DNA from: Erythrobacter colymbi
GTDB lineage: Bacteria > Pseudomonadota > Alphaproteobacteria > Sphingomonadales > Sphingomonadaceae
Direction: 5' to 3'
DNA length: 51,509 bases
Assembly (NCBI RefSeq): GCF_002155685.1
Contig: NZ_MUYK01000017.1
Coordinates: forward strand, 1 to 51,509
Below are positions 32,563 to 41,300 of this stretch, piece after piece. Positions within the stretch are counted from its first letter, which is position 1; every line of letters begins with the position of its first letter. The notes under the pieces were generated by a model that ran no database searches, was not told the DNA's origin, and saw only the letters and a list, made by a program, of their open reading frames with translations. Position numbers and translations under genes: made by a program.

Positions 32563-33048
32563 ATGAAGCCATCCAATCTTGTCGGCCGCTTCGACCTCGA
32601 TCTGGTCCTGCGTGACGCCAGCCTCGACCCTCACAACCGTGCGACCCGGAGAATGCTCGCGGCGGCCGCTATCGGGACCGAAATCAATGACGGTTACTAT
32701 GCTGCGGTCGAGCTGCGCGAGGCGGTTCAGTGGGTTCACGAGGGCGAGCCCGGTGCAAAGCTCAAGTTGTCGATGATCCTCGGCAACCGTTGTGACGACT
32801 ATCAGCGTTGCCTTTATTTCATTCTCGCCGGCCGTGGGATTGTCCAGATGCTCGACGACCTCATGTGGCTCGAGGAATTGCTCGAGGCGCGTGGACGTGT
32901 GGCGGGCAAGCTGTTCAAGCGCCGCGCGCCGGTCATGCCACAGGTGCGTCCCTATGTGGCCAGCGAGCCCGATGGGCCTCTGGTGGCCGTGACACGCGAC
33001 TTTGCGCAAGGCCCGTCCTGGTATCTGGATCCCGAGCTCACCGACTGA
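32563..33048 (+). CDS. hypothetical protein (161 aa)
   Basis: A 161-residue protein starting MKPSNLVGRFDLDLVLRDASLDPHNRATRRML. The core is helical (YYAAVELREAVQWV; KLSMILGNRCDDYQRCLYFILAGRG) and the C terminus more extended. AAAGGAG lies nine bases before the ATG, and a good promoter lies upstream. It converges on the nuclease gene with an 11-base overlap of the 3' ends. Function unknown. Confidence 0.75.
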   Translation: MKPSNLVGRFDLDLVLRDASLDPHNRATRRMLAAAAIGTEINDGYYAAVELREAVQWVHEGEPGAKLKLSMILGNRCDDYQRCLYFILAGRGIVQMLDDLMWLEELLEARGRVAGKLFKRRAPVMPQVRPYVASEPDGPLVAVTRDFAQGPSWYLDPELTD

Positions 33049-33502
33049 CTGTCTGGCGTGCGGCGGCCTCGGGACACATGGCCCCGACGAAGCCGCCGTT
33101 ATCCCATCGCGGATTGTAGATGGCGGCCTTGCTCTCAAGCTGATGGCACGACAAATCGCGGCCTCGCGCCTCGACAAGCGCAAGAGTCCGTCCGAACCGG
33201 TCGGTGCCCACGCGCCGGATCGTCATTGTGAAAGTTACGGCGTCACGCAGGTTACGTTCGCTTGCGAACGGATCGCCCGGCGCACAGGTGCGTCCCTGAC
33301 GACACTGGCCCGGTTTTTCCGGCGCGTCGATGGCGAGCAAGCGGACCCGTTCGTCGCCGCATCGCAGTGTATCGCCGTCTGCTACGCTGCAGCCGGTAAC
33401 AGGCTCTGCAGGCGGGAGTGCCGCAGCCTGTGTGCAACCTCCGAGGGCAGCAAGAACCGCTGACACGGTGATGGCCCACACGCTGTTTCGGCGTCTGCTC
33501 AT
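33038..33502 (-). CDS. thermonuclease-like (SNase) lipoprotein
   Basis: A 154-residue secreted protein with a lipoprotein signal (lipobox LGGC, Cys near residue 23) and an SNase-like OB fold: VADGDTLRCGDERVRLLAIDAPE (the Asp and first Arg of the active site) and RVGTDRFGRTLALV (the third motif). The usual glutamate-bearing segment between them is short and Cys-rich (QCRQGRTCAPGDPFA), so activity is uncertain. Plasmids often carry such periplasmic nucleases beside transfer genes. It overlaps the next upstream gene by four bases. Confidence 0.85.
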   Translation of the reverse strand: MSRRRNSVWAITVSAVLAALGGCTQAAALPPAEPVTGCSVADGDTLRCGDERVRLLAIDAPEKPGQCRQGRTCAPGDPFASERNLRDAVTFTMTIRRVGTDRFGRTLALVEARGRDLSCHQLESKAAIYNPRWDNGGFVGAMCPEAAARQTVSR

Positions 33503-33708
33503 GCGCGCAGCTCTACCTCGACGTGAGCGTCAAACGCCTCTTCGTCGGTGACGTGGAAGGGCTTGATCGGGTCTCCGGTACGGATGATCGCGACCGGACG
33601 GTGCTTGTGTGCGAAGAGCCGCTCAGCGACGCGGTGAGCGTTTTCTCGGCTGCACAGATCGCCTCGCCGTGGGCTGAATATGGTCTGGGTGAGAGGATGG
33701 CATGTCAT
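33499..33708 (-). CDS. small hypothetical protein (69 aa)
   Basis: 69 residues: an N-terminal segment with two Cys (MTCHPLTQTIFSPRRGDLCSREN) and a beta-like second half (RPVAIIRTGDPIKPFHVTDEEAFDAHVEVEL). It starts seven bases after the preceding stop and overlaps the nuclease gene by four bases (ATGA), so it belongs to that transcript. Unknown function. Confidence 0.6.
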   Translation of the reverse strand: MTCHPLTQTIFSPRRGDLCSRENAHRVAERLFAHKHRPVAIIRTGDPIKPFHVTDEEAFDAHVEVELRA

Positions 33709-33715
33709 GGCGCGT

Positions 33716-34378
33716 TTATCCGAACAAAGTCTTGTGGACGCGGGTTTGCGGTACGATCGTGAAGTTCATACGCGCAAGATTCCCGATGCGGTAGCAAGGC
33801 GGCCCATCGGCGGTGAGGGCGAGCGTCGTCTTGCGGCCTTGCTTGCGGATGAAGAACACGTCGCCTTCATAGCCATCAGTGAATCTGATCTTCGACGGCA
33901 GCCGGATCTGCATTCCGTCCTCGAGCTTGCGCGTTTCCCGCATGAGATTGCGGATGCAGCGGCGGCGCCAGACGAGAGCCGCATGATTTTCGGTCGGATC
34001 GAGCAGCCGCAGAATGCGCTCCGGGCATTCGCACTCGAATGGCCCGGCAGTTTCATCCATGTCCTTGTAGGCGAACACGTATCCATCGCTGGCGCGCGGA
34101 TTCCAGCGCACGAGTACGACGGCCGCGAACACCGGCCCGGCCTTGCCGTTTTCGAGCGGAGCTATGGCCGCATACCAGACCTTGTTGCGCAGACAGGATG
34201 AGGCAATCACCCGCAGCCCTCGCGTGGAAACTCCCGCGGGCAGCGGATTAGCCACTCCGCCCTCGATCCGCTTGCCTTCAGCGTCGTAAGCGTGCTCGAA
34301 GGTGAATTGCGCGTCCAGATACTCTTTGGGCGTGCTGTGGGGGTGCATGCTCGAGAGCGGCATTGAGAGCCAACCCAT
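33716..34378 (-). CDS. hypothetical protein, DUF6927-like
   Basis: A 220-residue protein starting MGWLSMPLSSMHPHSTPKEYL, followed by DAQFTFE, a beta-rich centre (GLRVIASSCLRNKVWYAAIAPL; AAVVLVRWNPR; GYVFAYKDMDET) and CPERILRLLDPTEN. This layout recalls a plasmid family I know as DUF6927. The ATG at 34378 follows GGAAT; the frame upstream is not coding. Unknown role; part of the leading-region gene set. Confidence 0.75.
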   Translation of the reverse strand: MGWLSMPLSSMHPHSTPKEYLDAQFTFEHAYDAEGKRIEGGVANPLPAGVSTRGLRVIASSCLRNKVWYAAIAPLENGKAGPVFAAVVLVRWNPRASDGYVFAYKDMDETAGPFECECPERILRLLDPTENHAALVWRRRCIRNLMRETRKLEDGMQIRLPSKIRFTDGYEGDVFFIRKQGRKTTLALTADGPPCYRIGNLARMNFTIVPQTRVHKTLFG

Positions 34379-34404
34379 GTGTAATTCCTTCGATTGCGCC
34401 CGCT

Positions 34405-35055
34405 TCAGGCGGGCTGGTGGAGGTGGCAGTCGCGGCGCACTGTGGCAGCGAAGCGGGTGACATTGGAGATGAGATCGATGGGGCCGCGTAGCTGGCGCCC
34501 CGCCCAGGGACCGTCGCGCCCATTGGTTCGCACCCACCCGATCTCTCGCCCGGGATTGATCCGGCACGGGTCGATAGTGACGCAAAATCTGTCGGCAAAG
34601 AGGCTGATTGCCGGGTTGTCGGCCGTAAAGTGACGGTCCAGCTGGATGTTGTAGTTGGCGGGATCGAGGCACAGCGTATGTGCGAGGTAGCGCAAGGATT
34701 CGCGCGCGGCTGACTTGTAGACCCGGATGAGATCCGGATCGCAGCCAAGGCCGCGTTGGATCAGTGGGACGAGGATCGGTGCAGACTGCAATTCCGCGAT
34801 CCGCTGTTCGCACGCCTTGCGCAGATCATCATCTTCGGGATGCCCCCTCTCAGGACACTCGCCTGCAGCCACCCTGCCGAGATGTCGGCCCAGAAGGAGG
34901 ACAGCCGGGTCAGTTTCGGGATCGCAGCCGGCCCGCCGGGCATCGTTGAGAGCATCGGTTAGTGCAGCGCTGCAGGTCTGCATGACGCGCAATCCATCCG
35001 GCTGCAGCGCGCGCTGAAAACGGAAGGGCAGGTCGAGGTGGAGGGTGGAAGGCAT
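34405..35055 (-). CDS. hypothetical protein (216 aa)
   Basis: A 216-residue soluble protein starting MPSTLHLDLPFRFQRALQPDG, with helices in the first two thirds (LTDALNDARRAGCDPETDPAVLLLGRHLG; DLIRVYKSAARESLRYLA) and a beta-like end containing RDCHLHQPA. No motif is recognised. AGGAG lies seven bases before the ATG, directly behind polypurine tract copy 5. It is 26 bases from the next gene. Confidence 0.7.
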   Translation of the reverse strand: MPSTLHLDLPFRFQRALQPDGLRVMQTCSAALTDALNDARRAGCDPETDPAVLLLGRHLGRVAAGECPERGHPEDDDLRKACEQRIAELQSAPILVPLIQRGLGCDPDLIRVYKSAARESLRYLAHTLCLDPANYNIQLDRHFTADNPAISLFADRFCVTIDPCRINPGREIGWVRTNGRDGPWAGRQLRGPIDLISNVTRFAATVRRDCHLHQPA

Positions 35056-35081
35056 CCGAATTCTCCTTGATTGGACGCCTG

Positions 35082-35100
35082 CCCCCTTCCCCCTCCCCTC
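35082..35100 (-). repeat. intercistronic polypurine G-tract, copy 5
   Basis: On the minus strand the TAG stop of ardC is followed at once by GGGGAGGGGGAAGGGGG, then TCCAATCAAGGAG, the ribosome site of the next gene, as in copy 4. Confidence 0.8.
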
Positions 35101-36071
35101 TATGCTGCGCGCTTGAGCGCGGGGCTGTTCTCGGACGCCGATTCGGACTGCTCGTCAGAGGCCTCGCTGCTGAAGCCCTTCAGGTATCCGAACGCCTGTT
35201 CGGCCTTGGCCGCGGCATGGATGATTGCGGAGGAATCCCCCTTCAGGATCTCCAGCCAGTGCCCGATGTAGCTGGCGTGATTGTCGTGGAGTTCGCCCGG
35301 CAGGCCAAGATCGGCGCAGATCAGGCACTGGCCGATCGAGGCCACCAGTTCCTCGAAGGCGTAGGCTTTGTCGCCGAACCGCTTGCCGAACGTTCTCTCG
35401 AGCCGGGTTTTCCCGCCCGACCAATGCACCGCCTCGTGTCCCAGCGTGCTGGCATAGTGATCGTCGGAGTGGAACGCCTCGCGCGGCGGCATCTGGATGT
35501 AATCGCCGGCAGGCGAGAAGAACGCGGCATTGCCGCCATGCCGCACCTCGATGGGAAGCGTTGCGAAGAAGGCATCAATCGCTGCGCGGTGTACGGATTC
35601 CGGCCGATCTTCAGGCGGCGACAGCACCGGGTAGTAGTGCGCGGGCAGCCCATCGATCTGATCCGCGTTGAAGACGTTGTAGGCCTTGAGAAAGCGGATC
35701 GCACGCGTGTGATCCTCGCCGGTCACGCGGTCCGGCTCGGTCTTACTGATCTGCGAGTAGTAGACGCTGAGCGAGGAGGTCTCGCCCTTGCGCACCTGCC
35801 CGCCAAGGGCTTCGGCCTGACGGTAAGTCATCCAGTAGCGGCTGCTGTAGCCCATGGCGTCGCCCATGGCCCAGAGGAACAGGGTGTTGATGCCGGTATA
35901 GGCGGTGCCGCAATGGCGAAGAGGTCTGCCGCCGCCTTGGGTGGCATTCCATGGCCTTACCCAGGGCATGACGCCCTGTTCGAGCTTGGAGAGGATGAGG
36001 GCAGTGATTTCGGCGGCGATGTCGCGGCGTGCTCCTTTGCCGGCTGTCCGGCGTGAAAAGGGTTTGGCCAT
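35100..36071 (-). CDS. ardC: ArdC-type antirestriction protein (zincin fold)
   Basis: A 323-residue protein with an N-terminal ssDNA-binding ArdC domain (about 14-140; ITALILSKLEQGVMPWVRPWN, then GINTLFLW and KAYNVFNADQ) and a C-terminal metallopeptidase-like domain with HEAVHW (212-217). ArdC shields incoming plasmid DNA from host restriction or clears proteins that bind it. AGGA lies seven bases before the ATG. A terminator separates it from the upstream ParB-domain gene, so it probably has its own promoter. Confidence 0.92.
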   Translation of the reverse strand: MAKPFSRRTAGKGARRDIAAEITALILSKLEQGVMPWVRPWNATQGGGRPLRHCGTAYTGINTLFLWAMGDAMGYSSRYWMTYRQAEALGGQVRKGETSSLSVYYSQISKTEPDRVTGEDHTRAIRFLKAYNVFNADQIDGLPAHYYPVLSPPEDRPESVHRAAIDAFFATLPIEVRHGGNAAFFSPAGDYIQMPPREAFHSDDHYASTLGHEAVHWSGGKTRLERTFGKRFGDKAYAFEELVASIGQCLICADLGLPGELHDNHASYIGHWLEILKGDSSAIIHAAAKAEQAFGYLKGFSSEASDEQSESASENSPALKRAA

Positions 36072-36116
36072 GATGTGGTCCTTTGTCGAAAATGGCCCGC
36101 GTGACGGGCGATGACG

Positions 36117-36151
36117 AAAAAAGGGGCAGCCCGGCCGGAGCCGAGCTGCCC
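36117..36151 (-). terminator. rho-independent terminator
   Basis: On the minus strand GGGCAGC and GCTGCCC arms (with further pairing CGGC/GCCG inside) are followed by CTTTTTT. It lies 24 bases beyond the stop of the ParB-domain gene. Confidence 0.88.
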
Positions 36152-36174
36152 GCAGGGACGCCCAGGAGAGAGCG

Positions 36175-38226
36175 TTATTCGGCGGCTTCGAGCGTTTCGT
36201 CGGGGTGCTCGATTTCGAAGTCGTCCTGATCGTCGCCACAGGTGTCAGCGGGATCGTCCTCCGGATCCTCGTGGTCATCGCCAGCGTGCTCGTCGTCGTC
36301 TTCGACGGGTTCGGCACCCACTATGTCGAATCGCATCGCCCCTGGCACCCAAGCCAGCGCAGCGTCCTTGATCGCCGGTTCGGTGATGGCTTCGCCGGCG
36401 AAGAGCTTCTGGCAGGCTGCGGAGACCTCCGGCTTCTTGGATGCCGCATAACGGCCCGCCAGCGTCTCGCCACCGATATCGCCGAGGAGCGCGAGCAGCG
36501 TCCCCTTCGAGACCCGGTCAAAGAAGTTGGCCGAGGTCGGCCGCCACCACTGCGCAGGGTTGATCTCGAGGATTGCAGCGAGGCGCGCGTGGAGCGGGTT
36601 GGTCGTGTCCGAATAGTCCGGTTTCGCTTCGATCGAACCTGCGACCATCAGCGCCAGCCAACCGGCCTTGGCACCGTCATCGAGCGCGCGAAAGGCCTCG
36701 AAACGCGACACCACATCGCCGGGTTCGGTCCAGCTCGCATCGAGCGCATCGCGCGCCTGTTCGATTGCGATCCGGGCTTGGGTCGGCTCGCCGTCCATAC
36801 CGATTACCGGATCGTTCGGCCGCGGGGCCTTCATCGTGGTGCCGTAACGCCCGAACCCGCGGTTGCCGTCGATCATGGCGAACAGCGCGTAATCGAGCGC
36901 CAGCGCGGGGTCAGCGAGGATCGCAGCGGCGAGGATGTCGCGGCGCTGCATTGCGAGCTCGTCCGACAGTCTGGCGCTCAGAGGCTTGCCGCCGGGCGCG
37001 ATCTTCTCGGGCGGCGGAGTGGCACCCTTGCTGCCGCGCGATCTGGCACCGTCGGCCTCGTCTTCAGGGCCGCGGATCGGGGTCTCGCTGAAATAGGTCG
37101 TCTCGAGCACCATCTTGCCGTCCGATGCGAGGGTCAGAAATGTCCCGATCTGCCCCTTGAGATCTTCGGGCAGCACCGTTGGCCGACGTTGCAGCTCGTT
37201 CCATTCGTCCTCGAGCGTGTCGTATTCGGCCTCGAGCGCCGCGCCCGCCTCATCGTCGACCTCGCCGCTGTCGAGTTCGTCGCCGATCTCTTCCAAACGG
37301 GTCTGGATGGCATCGGCGCGCGCCTCTTCGGCTTCGGTCATCGGGGCCTTGGGCAGGTTGACGCGGTAGAGGCCATCGGTGGCGTTGTAGATGTGCGCGG
37401 CCGCGACAGGGCGCACCCATGCCAGGCCCTGCTCTTCGCCGAGCCGCTTCGCTTCGGCTTCCATGATGGCAGCCGCCAGACCCTGCGCGATCTCGGGATC
37501 GGTCCAGCGGTCACCATTCTCGCTGAACAGTTCGCGCTCGATCGTCCCGCCGGCTGCGACATAGGCATCCTCGCCGACGAGCTTGGCGATCGGATCGGTC
37601 GCCTTGAGGGCATCGCCGGCGATCGCACGGCGCACCTGGTCGGGCGTCGTGTAGCTGTAGGTGCCGTATTGCTCGAATACCCGGGTCTGCTTGGCCTGAT
37701 CTGCCGTGGTGGCGTAGGCCTTGGCCATGTCGAGGGTGATGCGACCTTCGGCGAGTGCCTCGAAAACCGGATCGGCAAGGCCCGCGAGCCGGAGACGCCC
37801 CTCGACGAACCGCCGCGTGACACCGAAGCGCTTGGCAACCGCGTCGAGATCGCAGCCCTCGCCGATGAAGTGCTGGAAGGCGCGGCACTCATCGGTCGGC
37901 GTCATGTTCACGCGCTGGAAGTTCTCGGCGAGCGAGGCTTCCGAAAGGATCGCATCATCGCCTTCCAGCACCTTGCATGACACCGGCATGTCCTTGTCGA
38001 TGCGGCCTTCTCCGGCGAGCAGCTGCAAGGCCTCGAGGCGCCGGCCACCGGCAAAGACAGCGTAGTGCCCGCGCGGCTTCTTGAGAGCGGTCACGCACAG
38101 GTTCTGCAGCAGACCGCGCGCCTCGATATCGCCAGCAAGCTGGGGGATATCGGTGCGGCCGGATTTGCGGACATTGCTGTCCGAGTGGCGCAGTTTCGAA
38201 AGGGCAATCATCTGTTCCATCGTCAT
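36175..38226 (-). CDS. large ParB/Spo0J-domain protein (not the partition ParB)
   Basis: A 683-residue protein. Residues about 5-100 are a ParB N-terminal domain (HYAVFAGGRRLEALQ, SEASLAENFQRVNMTPTDE), followed by a KorB/ParB HTH (DLDAVAKRFGVTRRFVEGRLRLAGL). A long middle holds an acidic coiled coil (about 300-345), and the C-terminal tail is extremely Asp/Glu-rich (about 640-683). It is twice the size of a partition ParB, and the plasmid has a separate parAB. ParB-type CTPase activity or DNA bridging is inferred. GGAG lies seven bases before the ATG. Confidence 0.88.
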   Translation of the reverse strand: MTMEQMIALSKLRHSDSNVRKSGRTDIPQLAGDIEARGLLQNLCVTALKKPRGHYAVFAGGRRLEALQLLAGEGRIDKDMPVSCKVLEGDDAILSEASLAENFQRVNMTPTDECRAFQHFIGEGCDLDAVAKRFGVTRRFVEGRLRLAGLADPVFEALAEGRITLDMAKAYATTADQAKQTRVFEQYGTYSYTTPDQVRRAIAGDALKATDPIAKLVGEDAYVAAGGTIERELFSENGDRWTDPEIAQGLAAAIMEAEAKRLGEEQGLAWVRPVAAAHIYNATDGLYRVNLPKAPMTEAEEARADAIQTRLEEIGDELDSGEVDDEAGAALEAEYDTLEDEWNELQRRPTVLPEDLKGQIGTFLTLASDGKMVLETTYFSETPIRGPEDEADGARSRGSKGATPPPEKIAPGGKPLSARLSDELAMQRRDILAAAILADPALALDYALFAMIDGNRGFGRYGTTMKAPRPNDPVIGMDGEPTQARIAIEQARDALDASWTEPGDVVSRFEAFRALDDGAKAGWLALMVAGSIEAKPDYSDTTNPLHARLAAILEINPAQWWRPTSANFFDRVSKGTLLALLGDIGGETLAGRYAASKKPEVSAACQKLFAGEAITEPAIKDAALAWVPGAMRFDIVGAEPVEDDDEHAGDDHEDPEDDPADTCGDDQDDFEIEHPDETLEAAE

Positions 38227-38264
38227 TCTCCTGGATGTGGCCCGGTGAGAACTTCCCCGGATCC

Positions 38265-38290
38265 ACCCCCATCACTCCCCCTCCCCTTTT
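38265..38290 (-). repeat. polypurine G-tract (sense strand), copy 6
   Basis: On the minus strand AAAAGGGGAGGGGGAGTGATGGGGG, in the 166-base gap between the helicase gene and the ParB-domain gene, about 100 bases after the stop codon. Confidence 0.75.
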
Positions 38291-38392
38291 CTCTTCAGGG
38301 GGTCGGGGATGTGGATGGGGCGGTAATGGGGACGTGACGTTAGGGTTTGTCGGTCTGTCAGCGAGAGGCCGGACGATCAGCGACCGTCGTTG

Positions 38393-41300
38393 TCAGGTGG
38401 TCAGCTTCTCGATGATGGCCTCGGCCTTTTCGGTCGGCACAAAGAGGCGGGTGCGGTACTGAATCACTTCGGTGAAGCAGCCGAGAGATTTGAACCATGC
38501 GAGCTGGCTGGCCGGTGCACCGGTGATCTCGATCCGCCACGATCCGTTGACCCTTGAACGCTTCAGTTCGCAGGGGATGGGTCGCACCAGCGCGATGCTT
38601 CCCCCTCCCTGAATAGCGCGAAGCGTCTCCGACGGGGTGAGCGGCGCCGCTGCTTCCACGCCGAGATCCTTCAGCAGTTTCTCGACGTGTTCTGGAAAGA
38701 CCATGCGCCCGAGCCAGGAATTGCCTTCGGCATCGACGATTCGATTGACCGCAAGGTGGTCTGAGGGAAGCGCTGACCAGATCGGCAGCAGCAAGCCGGT
38801 GGCGATCCTGATGACCTCGGTATCGACCGTATTGGATGCTTGCTCTGCCTCGGCTGCCCATCCTTCCGCAAAGGCCACCTCGCTGCATGGCTCCCAGGCC
38901 GTTTCGAAGAGGTCGTGCTCGCGCAGGTACTCCCGGCGCGTCGGGCGCAGCAGTTCGACACGCGGCACCGAAGTGCCGTCTTCCGTCATGCCAGAGCGCG
39001 CCTTGGTCCTGAGTGCAACCTTTCCGGAACGCCCGTTGCGCAGGAAGACTGCGGTGCTGTCTGATGATGCCAGCCTGAGCACGCGCTCGAGCGATACCGG
39101 ATTGCGCCGTCGTGCGACCTCGATCGTCAGAAGGTGCGAGGTAGCGCCGCTCACCGGGTCGGTGCGCAGCAGGGTGTCCTCAAGGATGGTCGCGGATTCG
39201 ACCTGCATCGTCTCGACGCCAATATCGAGCGTGCCGGCGTCGCGGGCCGCTGCCACCCGGGTTTCGACGAGCGCGAGGAACTCATCGAAGATGACGTTCT
39301 GGTGGCCGATCGGAAGCGCCAGCAGCCGGTTGAGCCAGCGCTGGATCGGCGGCAGCTCTTCCTTGATCACCCCGTCTGCATCGAGCAGCGACAGGCCCGT
39401 GCGCTCCTCGAAGTCTGCCAGAGTAGTGCTGGTAAGCTTGCCGGCGACGAGCAGGTGGAACCACGTGACAAGTGCTGCCTTGGCATACTCGCTTTCGAGG
39501 TTGTCGGCGGGGTCGAACAGGTTCTGCCCTCCCGTCTGTCGCTGACCCCGGGTCAGAGCCCCGAGGCTGTCGAGGCGCCGTGCGATCGTCGAGGTGAACC
39601 TCAGCTCGCCCTTGCAATCGGTCGTGACAGGTCGAAACAGCGGCGCTGAGGCCTGATGGGTGCGGTGGGTGCGTCCTAGCCCCTGGATCGCCCTGTCGGC
39701 TCTCCAGCCCGGCTCCAGGAGCAGGTGGACGCGCTGCTGTTGATTGGGGACATCGAGGCTCGCGTGGTAGGATCGCCCCGTGCCCCCCGCATCGGAGAAG
39801 ATGAGGATGCGCTTCGTGCCCTCCATGAAGGCAGCTGCATCGGCCTGGGCCGAGCGTACGGTACGGGTCTCGATCTTCTGGTGGCCGCCTGCCGCAGGCA
39901 CGATCCGCTTGGATCGCCCGGTCACCTCGGCGACGTTGTCATGTCCGAAGCGCTCCAGGAGGGCATCGAGCGCGGCCTTGATCGGCGGCAGGGCGCAGAT
40001 GTGCTCGATGAGGTCGCCCCGGGCAGCCTCGGCCTGCGGGTTGGTGACCGGGTTGCCATGCTCGTCGCTCATGGGGCGCGAATGCTGCTCGCCGGTGTCG
40101 TCGGTGTAGACCTCCATCTGCCGGGTCGGGAAAGCGCGGGTGAGATAGTCGAGGCAGTATTCGAGGGGGGACAGCTCGATATCGAGCTCCGCGCGTTCCT
40201 CGGCCGAGAGTTCGCCGAGCCTGCGGTTGAGGATCGATTCAGCGGTGGTGACCAGCTGGAGGACCACTGAGTTGCCCTCGGCAAGATGCTGCTCGACCGC
40301 GGCGATGATCGTCGGCAGCTTCATCGACAATAGCACCTGCCCGAAGAAGCGCTGCTTACAGGATTCGAACCTGGAGCGGGCTGCCGCCTTCGCTCCTGAG
40401 TTCAGTGTGGTGCCGTCGAGATCATCGACGATACCGGTCAGTTCGAGCGCAGCTTCGAGGTTGCGGTGGATGATCGCCCAGGCGTCGGCATAGGTGTCAT
40501 AGACGGCGACTTGCTCGGGAGTGAGTTCGTGGCGAAGGATGTCGTATTCGACACCGGCGAAGCTCAGCGCCCGGGCCATGTATAGCCCCGTCGCCTTTAG
40601 GTCGCGCGCGACGAGTTCCATGGCGGCAATTCCGCCAGCGCGGATCTCGCTAATGAAGGCCTCGCGCGAGGCAAAGGCGGTCTCGGGCCCCCAGAGGCCG
40701 AGCCTGACGGCATAGGCCAGGTTGTTGACCTCTGATGCCCCTGTGGCCGAGGCATAGAGTACCCGGGCCTTGGGCAGCCGGTTCTGAAGGAGGACCCCAG
40801 CAATCCCCTGCTGAGAGCCCTTCTTGGTCCCCATAGCCCCCTCCCCGCCTGCGACCCCGCCCATCTCATGGGCCTCGTCAAAGGCGATGACACCGTCGAA
40901 GTCTTCGCCAGCCCAGCGGATGAGCTGCTCAAGGCGGCTGTGATCGCCGCGCGCCGAGCGCAGCGTCGGATAGCTCACGAACAGCACGCCTTCATCGAGG
41001 GTGAGCGGCTCGTGGATCTTCCACCGCGAAAGCGACTGGACATCGGCGGCAAGTCCGCCAAGCGCAGCCCAGTCCCGCCGCGCGTCTTCCAGGAGCGGCT
41101 CGTTCTTCGAAATCCAGATCGCCCGGCGGCGGCCCTGCAGCCAATTGTCGAGGATGGTGGCCGCGACCTGCCTCCCCTTCCCTGCGCCTGTACCGTCGCC
41201 AAGGAAGAACCCCTTGCGGTAGCAAGCCCCGTCCTTGTCGATCAGCAGCCCCACGCCTTCGGGATCGGGCCGGAATGTCCCGGGTAGCCACTGGTCCCAA

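Noticed and set aside
36205..37980. 591-codon open frame on the plus strand
   Set aside because: Exactly antisense to the ParB-domain gene, with no ribosome site or motif; it is a by-product of GC-rich codon use on the other strand.
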